Notes: generated from the letters alone by a model not told the origin. Shown: positions 32,518 to 44,344, counted from the stretch's first letter. The stretch is DNA of 64,000 nt from Streptomyces sp. TSRI0107 (GCF_001905845.1 NZ_LIVZ01000004.1:310001-374000), one strand, 5' to 3'. A program made the numbers and translations.

Positions 32518-34464
32518 TCACGCTCCCTTCGTCGTACGGCGGTCGGTCGGCTGGGTCACCCGGTCGAGCATCAGCCCCAGGCAGACGATCGCGGCACCGG
32601 CGACCAGGCCGGTCGCGAGGTCGCCCTGGGCGAGGCCGAAGACGACGTCGTAGCCGAGCGCGCCGCCGCCGACCAGGCCGCCGATGATGACGACGGCGAG
32701 GACGAGCACCACGCCCTGGTTGACCGCGAGGAGCAGGGACCGCCGGGCCAGCGGGAGCTGGATCTGCCGCAGCTGCTGTCCGCCGGTCGCGCCGAGCGAG
32801 CGGGCCGACTCCAGGGCGGCCGGGTCGACCTGGCGCAGGCCCTGCGTGGTGATGCGGACGACGGCCGGCAGCGCGTAGACGACGGCCGCGGCGACGGCGG
32901 GCGCGCGGCCGACGCCGGCGAGGGCGACGACCGGGATCAGGTACACGAACTGCGGCATCGTCTGGCAGACGTCCAGGACCGGCCGCAGCAGCCGCTCGAA
33001 ACGGTCGCTGCGGGCCGCCACGACACCGGTCGCGACACCCAGTACGAGGGTGACGGCGACGGCCGCCAGCACCTGCGACAGCGTGTCCAGCGACGGCTCC
33101 CACACCCCGAGCACGCCGATCGCGGCCATGGCGAGCACGGCGGTCAGCGCGGTGCGCCAGGTGCCGATCAGCCAGGCGAGGGCGGCGACCACGAGCAGCA
33201 CCGACCACCACGGCAGCCACTGCAGGCCGTCCCGCAGCGGGTCGAGCACCCAGGTCGTGAAGTGCCCCGCCCAGTCGGCGGTGCCGCCGATGACGGGCAC
33301 ACCGGAGTAGAGGTGGGCGGTCATCCAGTCGACGGCACGGTTGACGGACTCGGCGATGTTCACCGTCCACGCCTCGGGCCACTCGGCCCGGCCCGCCAGG
33401 CGCCCGGCGACGGCCACGGCCACGGCCACGGCGGCGACGACGGCCAGGGCGTACGGCCGGACGGCTCGCCCGGCGCCGCGGGTGTCGCCGCCCGCCGCGC
33501 CCGTCACCCGGTCGAGGACGACCGCGAGCAGCACGATCGGGATGCCCGCGGCCAGCGCCGCGCCCACGTCGACCGAGGCCAGCGCCTGGTAGACGCGGTC
33601 GCCGAGACCGCCGGCGCCGATCACCGAGGCGATCACCGCCATGGACAGCGCCATCATGATCGTCTGGTTGACGCCGAGCAGGAGTTCCTTGCGGGCCAGC
33701 GGGATCCGGGCGGTCAGCAGCCGCTGCCGCGAGGTCGCGCCCAGCGACTCCACGGCCTCCAGCACGCCCCGGTCGGCGCCGCGCAGCCCGAGCGCGGTGA
33801 GGCGGGCCATCGGCGGGGCGGCGTAGACGACGGTGGCGAGGACGGCGGCGGGCACGCCGATGCCGAAGACCAGGACGACGGGCAGGAGGTAGGCGAACGC
33901 CGGGAGCACCTGCATGGTGTCCAGGACGGGACGCAGCATCCGGTCCATCCGGTCGGACAGTCCGGCCGCGAGGCCCAGCAGGGCGCCCACCACGACCGAC
34001 GCGAGCACCGCGACCGCCATCAGGGCCAGCGTCTGCATGGTCGGCACCCACATGCCGAGCAGCCCGCAGGCGAGGAACGCGGCCGCCGTGCCGAGCGCGA
34101 GCCGCACGCCCGCGACCCGCCAGGCGACGAAGGCTCCGAGTGCCGTCACGCCCGCCCAGCCGACGGCGAGGAGGGCGAGGTAGACGGCGCGTACGGAGAG
34201 GACGACCGCGTTGCTGACGTGGCCGAAGAAGTACAGGAACAGCGGGTGGCTGTCCCGGTTGTCGATGATCCAGTCGCTGGTGTCGGTGAGGGGGGCGGTG
34301 AGGTCGACGGTCAGGGCGTCGGGCCAGGTGCCGGACGCCCAGCGGGCGTGCGCCAGGGGTACGAGGACGACCGCGGCGAGGGCGAGGACCGCCAGCTTGG
34401 CCGCGGCGCGGTTTCTCAGGAGCGCGGGGAGGCCGCGTGCGGGCGTTGCGGTGATCGTCGCCAT
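32518..34464 (-). CDS. Glycine betaine ABC transporter permease, two permease domains fused
   Basis: A 648-residue inner membrane protein made of two ProW/OpuAB-type permease domains in tandem. Each domain ends in an EAA loop that docks the ATPase: ESLGATSRQRLLTARIPLARKELL in the first half and ARSLGATGGQQLRQIQLPLARRS in the second, each followed by NQ..MMALSMAVIASVIGAGGLG-like or NQGVVLVLAVVIIGGLVGGGALG helices. Most betaine importers use a homodimer, so this gene is a fused duplicate. ATG 34464 overlaps the ATPase stop (TGATG). Confidence 0.9.
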   Translation of the reverse strand: MATITATPARGLPALLRNRAAAKLAVLALAAVVLVPLAHARWASGTWPDALTVDLTAPLTDTSDWIIDNRDSHPLFLYFFGHVSNAVVLSVRAVYLALLAVGWAGVTALGAFVAWRVAGVRLALGTAAAFLACGLLGMWVPTMQTLALMAVAVLASVVVGALLGLAAGLSDRMDRMLRPVLDTMQVLPAFAYLLPVVLVFGIGVPAAVLATVVYAAPPMARLTALGLRGADRGVLEAVESLGATSRQRLLTARIPLARKELLLGVNQTIMMALSMAVIASVIGAGGLGDRVYQALASVDVGAALAAGIPIVLLAVVLDRVTGAAGGDTRGAGRAVRPYALAVVAAVAVAVAVAGRLAGRAEWPEAWTVNIAESVNRAVDWMTAHLYSGVPVIGGTADWAGHFTTWVLDPLRDGLQWLPWWSVLLVVAALAWLIGTWRTALTAVLAMAAIGVLGVWEPSLDTLSQVLAAVAVTLVLGVATGVVAARSDRFERLLRPVLDVCQTMPQFVYLIPVVALAGVGRAPAVAAAVVYALPAVVRITTQGLRQVDPAALESARSLGATGGQQLRQIQLPLARRSLLLAVNQGVVLVLAVVIIGGLVGGGALGYDVVFGLAQGDLATGLVAGAAIVCLGLMLDRVTQPTDRRTTKGA

Positions 34465-35639
34465 CAGACCGCCTCCACGTGGGGGTTCGCGTCGGGGTGC
34501 TCCGCCAGCCCGCGCCGGCGGGGTACCTCCCCCAAGCCCTTCTGGCAGTCGGCAACCCCGGCGGCACGGCCGCCCGCGGACACCTCCGTCACGCCGGCCA
34601 CGACGTCCAGCAGCCCCTCGTGGTCCACGACCCCGACGCAGCGCGGCCCGTCCATCACGCGGGCGGGTTCGCCGCTGCGGGCGACGGCCTCGATGGCCTC
34701 GGCGACGGTGGCGTGCGGGGCCACCGCCGGACCCGTGGCCGCCTCGTCCGCGGACGCGGGCCGCATGGCCGTACGGACGGTGATGACCTGTTCGCGCGGG
34801 ACGTCACGGACGAACTCGCGCACGTAGTCGTCGGCCGGGGAGCCGACGATCTCCTCGGGTGTGCCGAGCTGCACGACCCGCCCGTCGCGCATCAGCGCGA
34901 TCCGGTCGCCGAGCTTCAGGGCCTCGCTGAGGTCATGGGTGATGAAGACCATCGTGCGGCCCTCGTCGCGGTGCAGCCGGACGACCTCGTCCTGCATGTC
35001 CCGCCGGATCAGCGGGTCGAGGGCGCTGAACGGCTCGTCGAAGAGCAGCACCTCGGGGTCCACGGCCAGCGCCCGCGCGAGCCCGACCCGCTGCTGCTGG
35101 CCGCCCGACAGCTGCCCGGGACGCCGCTGCTCCATGCCCGCGAGGCCGACCTTGGCGACGACCTCGGCGGCCTTCGCGCGCCGCTCCGCCTTGCCCACGC
35201 CCTGGATCTCCAGGCCGTAGGCCACGTTGTCGAGGACCGTGCGGTGCGGGAGCAGGCCGAAGTGCTGGAAGACCATCGCCGCGCGGTGGCGGCGCAGTTC
35301 GCGCAGCCGGGCCTTGTCCATGGCGCGGACGTCCTCGCCGTCTATGGCGATCGTGCCGGACGTCGGCTCGATCAGCCGGGTCAGACAGCGCACCAGCGTG
35401 GACTTGCCGGAGCCGGACAGGCCCATGACGACGAAGACCTCGCCCTTGCGGACGTCGAAGCTGACGTCGCGGACGGCCGCCGTGCAGCCGGTACGGGAGC
35501 GCAGTTCGGCGGGGGTGAGGGCGGCCAGCCCGGGGTCGGCGGGGACGCGGTCGGCCTTCGGGCCGAACACCTTCCACAGGTTCTCGACGGAGAACACGGG
35601 AGGGGTGAGGGTTTCGGGCTTCGGGTTGGCGGTACTCAT
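34464..35639 (-). CDS. Glycine betaine ABC transporter ATP-binding protein
   Basis: A 391-residue ATPase of the ProV/OpuAA type. Walker A is GLSGSGKST (about 73-81), signature [15 protein letters not shown], Walker [14 protein letters not shown] and switch His in [10 protein letters not shown]. The N-terminus contains the family insert [18 protein letters not shown]. The C-terminal regulatory part has one CBS-like region ([31 protein letters not shown]) and then an unusual 45-residue tail rich in Arg/Gly/His that ends [12 protein letters not shown] 35639 overlaps the choline oxidase stop (ATGA). Confidence 0.92.
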   Translation of the reverse strand: MSTANPKPETLTPPVFSVENLWKVFGPKADRVPADPGLAALTPAELRSRTGCTAAVRDVSFDVRKGEVFVVMGLSGSGKSTLVRCLTRLIEPTSGTIAIDGEDVRAMDKARLRELRRHRAAMVFQHFGLLPHRTVLDNVAYGLEIQGVGKAERRAKAAEVVAKVGLAGMEQRRPGQLSGGQQQRVGLARALAVDPEVLLFDEPFSALDPLIRRDMQDEVVRLHRDEGRTMVFITHDLSEALKLGDRIALMRDGRVVQLGTPEEIVGSPADDYVREFVRDVPREQVITVRTAMRPASADEAATGPAVAPHATVAEAIEAVARSGEPARVMDGPRCVGVVDHEGLLDVVAGVTEVSAGGRAAGVADCQKGLGEVPRRRGLAEHPDANPHVEAV

Positions 35640-37168
35640 CGGGCGTCACCACCGATCAGGTCGACGGCCCGCTCCCCGACCATCAGCACCCCGATCATCG
35701 GGTTGACGGCCGTCATGGTCGGGAAGACGGAGGCGTCGGCGATGCGGATGCCCTGCAGGCCGCGGATGCGCAGCTCGGGGTCGACGACGGCCAGTTCGTC
35801 GTCGGCGGCGCCCATCTTGCAGGTGCCCGCCGGGTGGTAGACGGTGTGCGCGGCCTTGCGGGCGTACTCGCTGAGTTCGGCGTCGCCCACGATCTCCGGG
35901 CCGGGGCAGACCTCGCGCTTGAGCCAGCCGGCCAGCGGCTCGGACTTGGCGATCTCGCGGGCGATGCGGATGCCGTCGACGAGGGTGCGGCCGTCGTAGT
36001 CGGCCTCGTCGGTGAAGTAGCGGAAGTCGAGGGCGGGCTTCACGGCCGGGTCGGGGCTGGTCAGGTACAGCCGGCCGCGGCTCTTCGGCTTGGGGATGTT
36101 CGGGGTCATGGACACCCCGTGCGCGGGCCGTTCGTAGCCCAGCCGCTCCGGGTTGTCCGTGAAGGGGATCTGGTAGAAGTGGAACATCAGGTCGGGGCCC
36201 GCGTGTTCGGGGTCGCGGCGCACGAACAGGCCCGCGTCGGAGTCCATCGCCGAGTTCTCCGGGATGGGCCCGTGGGTCTCCCAGACGATCACCGACTCGG
36301 GGTGGTCGAGGAGGTTCTCCCCGACGCCGGGCAGATCGAGCGCCACGGGTATGCCGAGCGCCTCCAGGTCGGCCTTCGGGCCGATGCCGGAGTGCAGCAG
36401 CAGCCGCGGGGAGTCGACCGCGCCCGCGCACAGCACGACCTCGTCGCGGGCCCGGATCAGCAGTTCCTCGCCGTCCTTGGTGCGCACGTGGACGCCCTCG
36501 GCGCGGGTGCCGGCCAGCTCCAGCCGGTACGCCCAGGTCTCCAGCAGGATCGTCAGGTTGGGCCGTTCGTCCATCACCGGGTGGAGGTACGCGACGGACG
36601 CCGACGACCGCTTGTTGTTCTCCGGGTGGTAGGCGAGGTCGAAGAAGCCGACGCCCTCGTTGAACGGCTTCTTGTTGAAGCCCTCGACGCGCGGCACGCC
36701 GAGCGTGCTCTGCGCGGCGTCGACGAAGTCGCGGGCGATGGCGTTCCGGTCCTTCTCGTCGACGGGGACGATGTTGTTCTTCAGGCGCGCGAAGTACGCC
36801 TCCATGGGCACCGAGCCCCAGCCCTTGGCGCCGGCCTCCTCCCACTCGTCCCAGTCGGACGGCAACGGCTTGAACGCGATCAGCGTGTTGTGGGAGGAGC
36901 AGCCGCCGAGCACCCGGGCGCGGCTGTGCCGGATGTGGGAGTTTCCGCGTGGCTGCTCGGTGGTCGGGTAGTCGTAGTCGAGTTCGCCGCCGAGCAGGCC
37001 CATCCAGCGGCGCAGGGTGAGCACGTCGTCGCGGCCGACGTCGCTGGGGCCGCCCTCGATGACGGCGACGGTGACGTCGGGGTTCTCGGTGAGGCGGGAG
37101 GCGATGACGGAGCCCGCCGTGCCGCCGCCGATGACGACGTAGTCGTAGACGTGGGTGTTCTCGGACAT
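35636..37168 (-). CDS. GMC-family choline oxidase/dehydrogenase
   Basis: A 510-residue FAD-dependent GMC oxidoreductase resembling actinobacterial choline oxidase, which oxidises choline to betaine aldehyde and on to betaine. [15 protein letters not shown] binds FAD, and [15 protein letters not shown] is the choline oxidase form of the motif whose His links FAD covalently in Arthrobacter Cod[18 protein letters not shown] is GMC signature 2, and [10 protein letters not shown] and [18 protein letters not shown] carry the catalytic His and Asn. ATG 37168 has GGAG eight bases upstream. It lies between the aldehyde dehydrogenase and transporter genes, 55 bp after the first and overlapping the second. 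Confidence 0.9.
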   Translation of the reverse strand: MSENTHVYDYVVIGGGTAGSVIASRLTENPDVTVAVIEGGPSDVGRDDVLTLRRWMGLLGGELDYDYPTTEQPRGNSHIRHSRARVLGGCSSHNTLIAFKPLPSDWDEWEEAGAKGWGSVPMEAYFARLKNNIVPVDEKDRNAIARDFVDAAQSTLGVPRVEGFNKKPFNEGVGFFDLAYHPENNKRSSASVAYLHPVMDERPNLTILLETWAYRLELAGTRAEGVHVRTKDGEELLIRARDEVVLCAGAVDSPRLLLHSGIGPKADLEALGIPVALDLPGVGENLLDHPESVIVWETHGPIPENSAMDSDAGLFVRRDPEHAGPDLMFHFYQIPFTDNPERLGYERPAHGVSMTPNIPKPKSRGRLYLTSPDPAVKPALDFRYFTDEADYDGRTLVDGIRIAREIAKSEPLAGWLKREVCPGPEIVGDAELSEYARKAAHTVYHPAGTCKMGAADDELAVVDPELRIRGLQGIRIADASVFPTMTAVNPMIGVLMVGERAVDLIGGDAR

Positions 37169-37223
37169 GGGTCGCACTCCAGTGGGGGGTCGAAGAACGA
37201 AGCAGGGGGCCGGGGTCGTGGGC

Positions 37224-38750
37224 TCAGCCGGCGAACCAGCGCACCGGCCGCGGGGCGAGGTTCTGGTAGACGTGCTTGGTCTCGCGGTACTCGGCGAGCC
37301 CGGCGGGGCCGAGTTCGCGGCCCGTTCCGCTCTTGCCGAAGCCGCCCCACTCGGCCTGCGGGAGGTAGGGGTGGAAGTCGTTGATCCAGACGGTGCCGTG
37401 CCGCAGCCGGCCGGCGACCCGGCGGGCCCGGCCCGCGTCGGCGGTCCAGACGGCGCCCGCGAGGCCGTACTCGGTGTCGTTGGCGAGGGCGACGGCCTCG
37501 TCCTCGGTGCGGAACGTCTCGACGGTGAGGACGGGTCCGAAGACCTCCTCGCGGACCACCCGCATCTCGCGGTGGCAGGCGTCGAGGACGGTCGGCTCGT
37601 AGAACCAGCCGGCGGCGGGCCGTTCGGCGGACGGCTCCGGGCGCTTGCCGCCGGTGCGCAGTACGGCGCCCTCGGCCAGCGCGGAGGCGACGTACGCCTC
37701 GACCTTCGCCCGGTGCTGCTCGGAGACCAGCGGCCCGCACTCCACGCCGTCGGCGGTGCCGCGGCCGAGGCGGATCCGCGAGGCCCGGCGGGCGAGTTCG
37801 GTGACGAAGCGGTCCCGGACGGACTCCTCGACGATGAGGCGGGCGCCCGCGGAGCAGACCTGGCCGCTGTGGATGAAGGCCGCGTTCAGGGCCTGGTCGA
37901 CGGCGGTGTCGAAGCCCTCCTCGGTGGCGCAGGCGTCGGCGAAGACGACGTTGGGGTTCTTGCCGCCGAGTTCGAGGGCGACCTTCTTCACGGTCGGGGC
38001 GGCGGCCTGGGCCACCTTGGTGCCGCTGACCAGGCCGCCGGTGAAGGAGACCAGGTCGACGTCGGGGTGCTCGGCGAGCCGGGCGCCGACGGTGTGACCG
38101 GGGCCGGTGACGATGTTGGCGGCACCGGCGGGCAGTCCCGCCTCGGTGAGCAGCTCGATGAGGGCGATCGTGGTCATCGGCGTGATCTCGCTGGGCTTGA
38201 CCACGAAGGTGTTGCCGGCCGCGAGCGCCGGGGCGATCTTCCAACTGGCCTGGAGCAGGGGGTAGTTCCAGGGGGTGATCAGCGCGCAGACGCCGACCGG
38301 CTCGTGGACGACGACGCTGTGGACGTCGGGTGAGCCCGCGTCGACGACCCGGCCGGGAGCCTCGGCGGCGACGAGGTCCGCGAAGTAGCGGAAGGCGTCG
38401 GCGACACAGTCGATGTCGACGCGGCCCTCCTCCACGGTCTTGCCCGCGTCGCGGCTCTCCAGGAGCCCCAGTTCCTCCCGGTCGCGTACGAGGAGGTCGG
38501 CGACGCGGCGCAGCAGGGCGGCGCGTTCCGCGACCGGGGTGCGCGGCCATGCGCCGGCGCCGCCGTCGAAGGCGCTGCGGGCGGCCTCGACGGCGAGGTC
38601 CGCGTCCTTCTCGTCGCCCTCCGCGACCAGGGCGAACGGTGCGGCGTCCGCGGGGTCGAGGATCTCGCGCGTGGCTCCGGAGACGGCGTGCCGCCATTCG
38701 CCTGCCGCGTGGATGCTCTTCCGGGTGTGGAGTTCCGTACTGTCCGCCAT
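37224..38750 (-). CDS. betB: Betaine-aldehyde dehydrogenase-like aldehyde dehydrogenase
   Basis: A 508-residue NAD(P)-dependent aldehyde dehydrogenase. ITPWNYPLLQASWKIAPALAAG and NIVTGPG form the cofactor site, VALELGGKNPNVVF contains the general base Glu and NAAFIHSGQVCSAGARL the nucleophilic Cys. It ends FGKSGTGRELGPAGLAEYRETKHVY, close to GbsA/BetB enzymes. Given the choline oxidase-like and betaine transporter genes directly downstream, oxidation of betaine aldehyde to glycine betaine is the likely role. First gene of the leftward operon; the regulator (BetI or other) is not adjacent. Confidence 0.9.
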   Translation of the reverse strand: MADSTELHTRKSIHAAGEWRHAVSGATREILDPADAAPFALVAEGDEKDADLAVEAARSAFDGGAGAWPRTPVAERAALLRRVADLLVRDREELGLLESRDAGKTVEEGRVDIDCVADAFRYFADLVAAEAPGRVVDAGSPDVHSVVVHEPVGVCALITPWNYPLLQASWKIAPALAAGNTFVVKPSEITPMTTIALIELLTEAGLPAGAANIVTGPGHTVGARLAEHPDVDLVSFTGGLVSGTKVAQAAAPTVKKVALELGGKNPNVVFADACATEEGFDTAVDQALNAAFIHSGQVCSAGARLIVEESVRDRFVTELARRASRIRLGRGTADGVECGPLVSEQHRAKVEAYVASALAEGAVLRTGGKRPEPSAERPAAGWFYEPTVLDACHREMRVVREEVFGPVLTVETFRTEDEAVALANDTEYGLAGAVWTADAGRARRVAGRLRHGTVWINDFHPYLPQAEWGGFGKSGTGRELGPAGLAEYRETKHVYQNLAPRPVRWFAG

Positions 38751-38895
38751 GCCTGGTGCTGCCTTCCGTTCCTGTGCGTCCCCCGTTCAGGACCGGGAGC
38801 ACCTGCCCTTCGCCCTCGATTGCATGCGGAATTCACGGTCGAACGTGCGCTGCGTCACTGAAAATGCGGGCATTTGGGGCATGTCAGGCACGGAA

Positions 38896-38921
38896 AAGGC
38901 CCCGTCCGGGGACGGGGCCTT
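38896..38921 (-). terminator. mdh terminator
   Basis: AAGGCCCCGTCC (38896-38907) and GGACGGGGCCTT (38910-38921) form a perfect 12-bp stem with a two-base loop, 20 bp after the mdh stop. Read leftwards it is followed by TTTTCCG, a classical intrinsic terminator. It separates mdh from the betaine operon promoter (38751-38890). Confidence 0.9.
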
Positions 38922-38940
38922 CGCGGGTGAAGCGGTGGGA

Positions 38941-40332
<1,392 letters not shown>

Positions 40333-41553
40333 CTACGGCTGTTGCGTGCAGCCCTTCTCGCCCGTCGTCAGCGTCGCGCACGCGACCGCTTCGCCCGCGT
40401 CCTTCACGGCCACCATCGGGGTGTACGCGATGGTGTCGCCGGCGACGGTGATCGAGCCCTTCTGCCGGACCTTGCCCGCGGTCACCACGACCTCGTCACC
40501 CGGCGCCGCCTGGGTGATGCGGCCCCAGGCGGCGCCGCAGGTCTCGCTGTACCGCACCTCCAGGACCGTGGTGCCGACGGTGGCGGTCCGGGCGGTGGTC
40601 ACCAGGTCGCCGCTGCACCCCATCAGCTCCGCGTCCTTGCCGGTGCAGCCGGCGCCGCTGCACTCCACGCCGGGCGGCAGCGAGGCGTCCGTGGTGACGG
40701 AGGGTGAGGGTGAGGCCTTCGCGTTCGCCTCGCCGTCGTCGCCGCCCTTGGTGACCCAGAACGCGCCCGCGATGACGACCAGCGCGCCGACGGCGCCCGC
40801 GAGGAACATCGTCAGCTGCCGCTTGCCGCCGCCGGGGGAAGCGGGTCCGGCGGGTCCGGCGGGCGCGGTCGTACCGCCGGGGGTCCTGCCGCCCGGTCCG
40901 GAGGCGGCGGCGACGGAGGCGGAACCGGCACCCGAGCCGGCCCCCGCACCCGCACCCACACCCCCACCGGCCGTCCGGCCCCCCGCCGTCCGGCCGCCCG
41001 CCGAGGACGGGCCCGTGTATCCCGCGAGCCCCCAGGAGTTGCCCCCGGAGGAGCCCTGGCCGGCCGGCGGCGTCCGGGTGTCCGCGTCCGACGCGGTCGG
41101 CTGCGGCGGCACCGTCGGGGCGACTCCCGCCGGGCCGGCGATGCCCGGTGTGGCGGTGGCGCTGCCGCCGCGGCGGGCGGTCTTGCCGCCCTTGGCGCTC
41201 GCGGGCGGCGGGCCGAACTCGCTGAGCGCGGCGCGCGCCTGGGAGATCCGGATGGCCTCCATGGTCATGTCGTGGCGCATCTCGGAACGGCTCCAGGCGC
41301 GTTCGGCGAGTTCCCACATGGTGGTCAGATGGACCGGGTTGGTGCCGGTGACCTCGGCCAGGGCCACGATCGCGCCCTTGGGGGCGAGCAGCCGGCCGCC
41401 CAGGTAACGCTCCCAGGACGTCTTGCTGTAACCGGTGCGGTCGGCGACCGCGGCGACGCTGAGGCCGCTGCGGTCCACCAGCCGCCGCAGCTGGCTGGTG
41501 AACTCCCTGATCTGCGGATCGAGTTCGTCCGGCAAGGCCTTCCAACGAGGCAT
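40333..41553 (-). CDS. XRE helix-turn-helix protein with membrane segment and DUF2690-like Cys domain
   Basis: A 406-residue protein with three parts. An N-terminal XRE helix-turn-helix (about 15-75: FTSQLRRLVDRSGLSVAAVADRTGYSKTSWERYLGG) leads to a long Gly/Ala/Pro low-complexity linker (about 120-245). One membrane helix follows (MFLAGAVGALVVIAGAFWV). The extracellular end is Cys-rich (VECSGAGCTGKDAELMGC, YSETCGAAWGRI, CATLTTGEKGC) and matches the DUF2690 pattern I remember. So DNA-binding and outside-facing domains are on one chain. ATG 41553 gives MPRWKALPDEL. It is monocistronic, with about 380 bp of non-coding DNA upstream. Confidence 0.85.
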   Translation of the reverse strand: MPRWKALPDELDPQIREFTSQLRRLVDRSGLSVAAVADRTGYSKTSWERYLGGRLLAPKGAIVALAEVTGTNPVHLTTMWELAERAWSRSEMRHDMTMEAIRISQARAALSEFGPPPASAKGGKTARRGGSATATPGIAGPAGVAPTVPPQPTASDADTRTPPAGQGSSGGNSWGLAGYTGPSSAGGRTAGGRTAGGGVGAGAGAGSGAGSASVAAASGPGGRTPGGTTAPAGPAGPASPGGGKRQLTMFLAGAVGALVVIAGAFWVTKGGDDGEANAKASPSPSVTTDASLPPGVECSGAGCTGKDAELMGCSGDLVTTARTATVGTTVLEVRYSETCGAAWGRITQAAPGDEVVVTAGKVRQKGSITVAGDTIAYTPMVAVKDAGEAVACATLTTGEKGCTQQP

Positions 41554-41936
41554 TGCTTCCCCCTCTTCCCCCGGTAGTGCTTGCTCTTCCCCCGCCCACT
41601 GGGATGCGCGTCGTCAGGATCTCAGTTCCCCCGGCGGCGGCGCACCCCCGCGCCGTCCAGATTGCCCGACCTTATTGCCTGATGGCACACATTAGCCACG
41701 CTGTGCAGCGCCTTGGCTACACATCCGCGAACTTGTCGGAACATCGCCACAACGGGGACACATGGTCCGTCTCGTCCGTATCAGGAGCCCCAACGCGCGG
41801 ACACCGTAGCGGAACGGTCACTTCCGTGCCACAGCGAACTGACAGACGTTGAACGGGCTGTTCGAGGTGCGGGAGGTTGTTCGTGGGCGGTGGCCCGTCC
41901 CCCGACGGGGGTGGGGACGGGCCGCCGTACCGGCGC
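41554..41936. other. Intergenic region with nested hairpin
   Basis: This gap of 383 bp lies upstream of the XRE/DUF2690 gene and downstream of the DUF3017 gene, and no coding sequence is supported. TAGCCA (41693-41698) pairs with TGGCTA (41714-41719), enclosing CGCTG (41699-41703) and CAGCG (41706-41710): a compact nested inverted repeat about 140-165 bp before the XRE start. The surrounding DNA (CTTATTGCCTGATGGCACACATT) is AT-richer than average and may contain the promoter. Confidence 0.4.
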
Positions 41937-42455
41937 TCAGCCGCTGACCGTGAAGTGCAGCGTGTCCTTCAGGAACGGGATCTCCAGCCAGGGCTCCGGC
42001 TGCACCATCAACGCCAGCAGGACGATCACGACGCCCAGCAGGCCGTAGGTCGCGATGTCCGTGAAACGGGAGCGCACCGCGAGCATGCCGACGCTGGGCA
42101 GCAGCCAGCGCAGCACCGCGCCGCCGAGCAGCGCGACACCCACCAGCAGGGTGCCGAGCCGGAACGCGTCGAAGGCGGTCAGCAGCAGTCCGAGACCGAC
42201 CGTCACCAGCACGGCGAGCATCGGCCACTGCCGCGCGGGCGCCGGGGCCGCCCCGGACGCGGCCCGGCCGCCGCCCTCGGGCCGGGCGGTGTCCCGGGTG
42301 AACAGCGGGAAGCGACGGGTGGCCCGGCGCGGCCTGCCGTCGGCGTCGGGCGCGCTGACCGGTTCCCGCACCTCGACGGTCTCGGGGGTGCTGCCGGTGA
42401 TGCGCGGCTCGTCGGCGCCGGTGGTGCCGCCCGCGCCGCGTTCCTCAGCCGACAC
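41937..42455 (-). CDS. DUF3017 membrane protein
   Basis: A 172-residue protein with a hydrophilic, charged N-terminal half (about 1-75) and three to four membrane helices after [19 protein letters not shown]. The C-terminus reads [17 protein letters not shown]. This matches the DUF3017 family, which in actinobacteria normally follows folD. ATG 42455 overlaps the folD end by 11 bp, so translation is coupled. Function unknown. Confidence 0.85.
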   Translation of the reverse strand: MSAEERGAGGTTGADEPRITGSTPETVEVREPVSAPDADGRPRRATRRFPLFTRDTARPEGGGRAASGAAPAPARQWPMLAVLVTVGLGLLLTAFDAFRLGTLLVGVALLGGAVLRWLLPSVGMLAVRSRFTDIATYGLLGVVIVLLALMVQPEPWLEIPFLKDTLHFTVSG

Positions 42456-43299
42456 TGCGCTCCGCCGCCTCGACCACGTTCACCAGCAGCTGGGCCCGGG
42501 TCATCGGGCCGACGCCGCCGGGGTTCGGGGAGATCCAGGCGGCCACCTCGGCGACGTCGGGGTGCACATCTCCGACGATCTTGCCCTCGGCGTTGCGCGA
42601 GACACCGACGTCGAGGACGGCCGCGCCCGGCTTGACGTCCTCGGCGCGGATCAGGTGGGCGGAACCGGCGGCGGCGACGATGATGTCCGCGCGCTTGAGG
42701 TGCGCCGACAGGTCACGGGTGCCGGTGTGGCACTGGGTGACGGTGGCGTTCTCGCTGCGCCGGGTCAGCAGCAGCGGCATCGGGCGGCCGATGGTCACGC
42801 CGCGGCCGACGACCACGACCTCGGCGCCCTTGATCTCGACGCCGTAGCGGCGCAGCAGGGTGAGGACGCCGTTGGGGGTGCAGGGCAGCGGGGCGGGCTC
42901 GTTGAGGACGAGGCGGCCGAGGTTCATCGGGTGCAGGCCGTCGGCGTCCTTGTCCGGGTCCATGAGTTCCAGGATCCGGTTCTCGTCGATGCCCTTGGGG
43001 AGCGGCAGCTGGACGATGTAGCCGGTGCAGGCGGGGTCCTCGTTCAGCTCGCGGACGACCGCCTCGATCTCCTCCTGCGTCGCCGTGGCCGGCAGTTCGC
43101 GCTGGATGGAGGCGATGCCGACCTGGGCGCAGTCGCGGTGCTTGCCCGCGACGTACTTCTGGCTGCCGGGGTCGTCCCCGACGAGGATCGTGCCGAGGCC
43201 GGGCGTGACGCCCTTCTCCTTCAGCGCCGCCACGCGGGCGGTCAGATCGGACTTGATCGCGGCTGCGGTGGCCTTGCCATCGAGAATCTGGGCGGTCAT
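42445..43299 (-). CDS. folD: Methylenetetrahydrofolate dehydrogenase/cyclohydrolase
   Basis: A bifunctional enzyme (284 residues) oxidising 5,10-methylene-THF to methenyl-THF and hydrolysing it to 10-formyl-THF for purine synthesis. Family marks are [23 protein letters not shown] (catalytic Tyr and Lys), [30 protein letters not shown] and [26 protein letters not shown] 43299 has GGAGG nine bases upstream. Unlike glyA it has no ZTP aptamer upstream; an imperfect inverted repeat (TTGTTGCACTTGCACAACA, 43368-43386) lies about 70 bp upstream. Confidence 0.95.
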   Translation of the reverse strand: MTAQILDGKATAAAIKSDLTARVAALKEKGVTPGLGTILVGDDPGSQKYVAGKHRDCAQVGIASIQRELPATATQEEIEAVVRELNEDPACTGYIVQLPLPKGIDENRILELMDPDKDADGLHPMNLGRLVLNEPAPLPCTPNGVLTLLRRYGVEIKGAEVVVVGRGVTIGRPMPLLLTRRSENATVTQCHTGTRDLSAHLKRADIIVAAAGSAHLIRAEDVKPGAAVLDVGVSRNAEGKIVGDVHPDVAEVAAWISPNPGGVGPMTRAQLLVNVVEAAERSVG

Positions 43300-43543
43300 G
43301 GCCCCCATCCTCCCGGATGACCGGCCCCCGGTTCCAATCCGGGTGCTCGGTTCCCGAGTCGTGACCTTGTTGCACTTGCACAACACCTGGAGGGCGCGGC
43401 TGGACAATCGACCGGTGGCTGAAGAACGATTGTGGCCACAGTGCCGCGGGCAGTACCGGGGGGACGAACCGCATCTGTAGAACCTTCCTCCGCATCGCGC
43501 CGCGCGTCGTCCCCGCACTTCGGCAAACGGAGGAAAGACCGCC

Positions 43544-44200
43544 ATGAGTTTCGGCGACCCGAACAACCCCTACGGGCAGCCGCCCCAGCAGCCGCCGTCG
43601 GCCGCACCGGGCTACGGCTACCCGCAGCAGTCCCCGCCCCCGCCCGGCGTACCGCCGCAGCAGGGCTACGGCTACCCGCAGCAGCCGGCGTACCCCGGCT
43701 ACCCGGGCGCCAACATGATGGGCCCGCAGTCCATGCCGGGGCTGCTGACCACCGCCCGCGTCTTCCTCTTCATCATCTCCGCGGTGCAGATCCTGGCGGG
43801 CCTCGCCTGGCTGTACGTGGCGGCCTTCGTCAACGACGTCACGGACGCCGCCGACGACCTGTCGACCTCCTCCGACGACCCGTTCAGCGCGATCGGCGAG
43901 GGCGGTGACATGGCGGCCGGCCTGCTGGTGTTCCTCGCGCTGATCGCGCTGGGCCTCGCCGCGCTCTCCATCACGCTCGGCGTGAAGTTCGGCAGGGGCG
44001 GCCAGGGCATCCGCATCACCACGGTGATCTACGGCGCCCTCGGCACCATCGTCGGTCTGCTCGGCCTGTTCGTCGGCCTGGACTCCGGGATGGCCTCGGC
44101 GGTGATCTTCCCGCTGCTGTGGGTGATCTTCGGCGCCATCATCACGGCCGCGCCGGTCGTCCCCAGCGGCACCGCCTGGTTCGCCCGCCCGCGCTACTGA
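43544..44200 (+). CDS. Membrane protein with Pro/Gln/Tyr-rich N-terminus
   Basis: A 218-residue protein. The first 65 residues are a [12 protein letters not shown] low-complexity repeat typical of cytosolic tails of streptomycete membrane proteins. Four membrane helices follow ([81 protein letters not shown]), with an acidic loop ([17 protein letters not shown]) after the first. ATG 43544 follows CGGAGGAAAG. It is divergent from folD and ends in a strong terminator. No function known. Confidence 0.82.
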   Translation: MSFGDPNNPYGQPPQQPPSAAPGYGYPQQSPPPPGVPPQQGYGYPQQPAYPGYPGANMMGPQSMPGLLTTARVFLFIISAVQILAGLAWLYVAAFVNDVTDAADDLSTSSDDPFSAIGEGGDMAAGLLVFLALIALGLAALSITLGVKFGRGGQGIRITTVIYGALGTIVGLLGLFVGLDSGMASAVIFPLLWVIFGAIITAAPVVPSGTAWFARPRY

Positions 44201-44224
44201 GCGCACGGTCGCCGTTCACACCCA

Positions 44225-44263
44225 AGGGCCGTGTCTCACCCGTTCGAGGGGGGACACGGCCCT
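44225..44263 (+). terminator. Terminator after the Pro/Gln/Tyr-rich membrane protein gene
   Basis: AGGGCCGTGTC (44225-44235) and GACACGGCCCT (44253-44263) are a perfect 11-bp inverted repeat. The loop can extend the stem (TCACCC with GGGGG). It starts 25 bp after the stop at 44200 and isolates the FHA-kinase operon. Confidence 0.8.
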
Positions 44264-44344
44264 GGTGCGTCACCCCGCCCCGGCCTGGGTAGCTGTCGGG
44301 CCCGACGAGTGTCGGGCAACGGGTCGGGGCACGGGAGACGGACC

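Noticed and set aside
34488..34560. Possible repeat insertion at the ATPase gene end (GGTACCTCCCCCAAGCCC)
   Set aside because: It explains the odd C-terminal tail only loosely; no flanking repeats and no second copy were found in the window.
43328..43352. tRNA T-arm-like GGTTCCAATCC upstream of folD
   Set aside because: No acceptor, D or anticodon arms can be formed around it, and the T-loop does not match GTTCRANNC.
43300..43543. ZTP riboswitch before folD
   Set aside because: Searched by eye in the leftward direction for GUGACUGGCG and GCCUGGGC; neither block is present.
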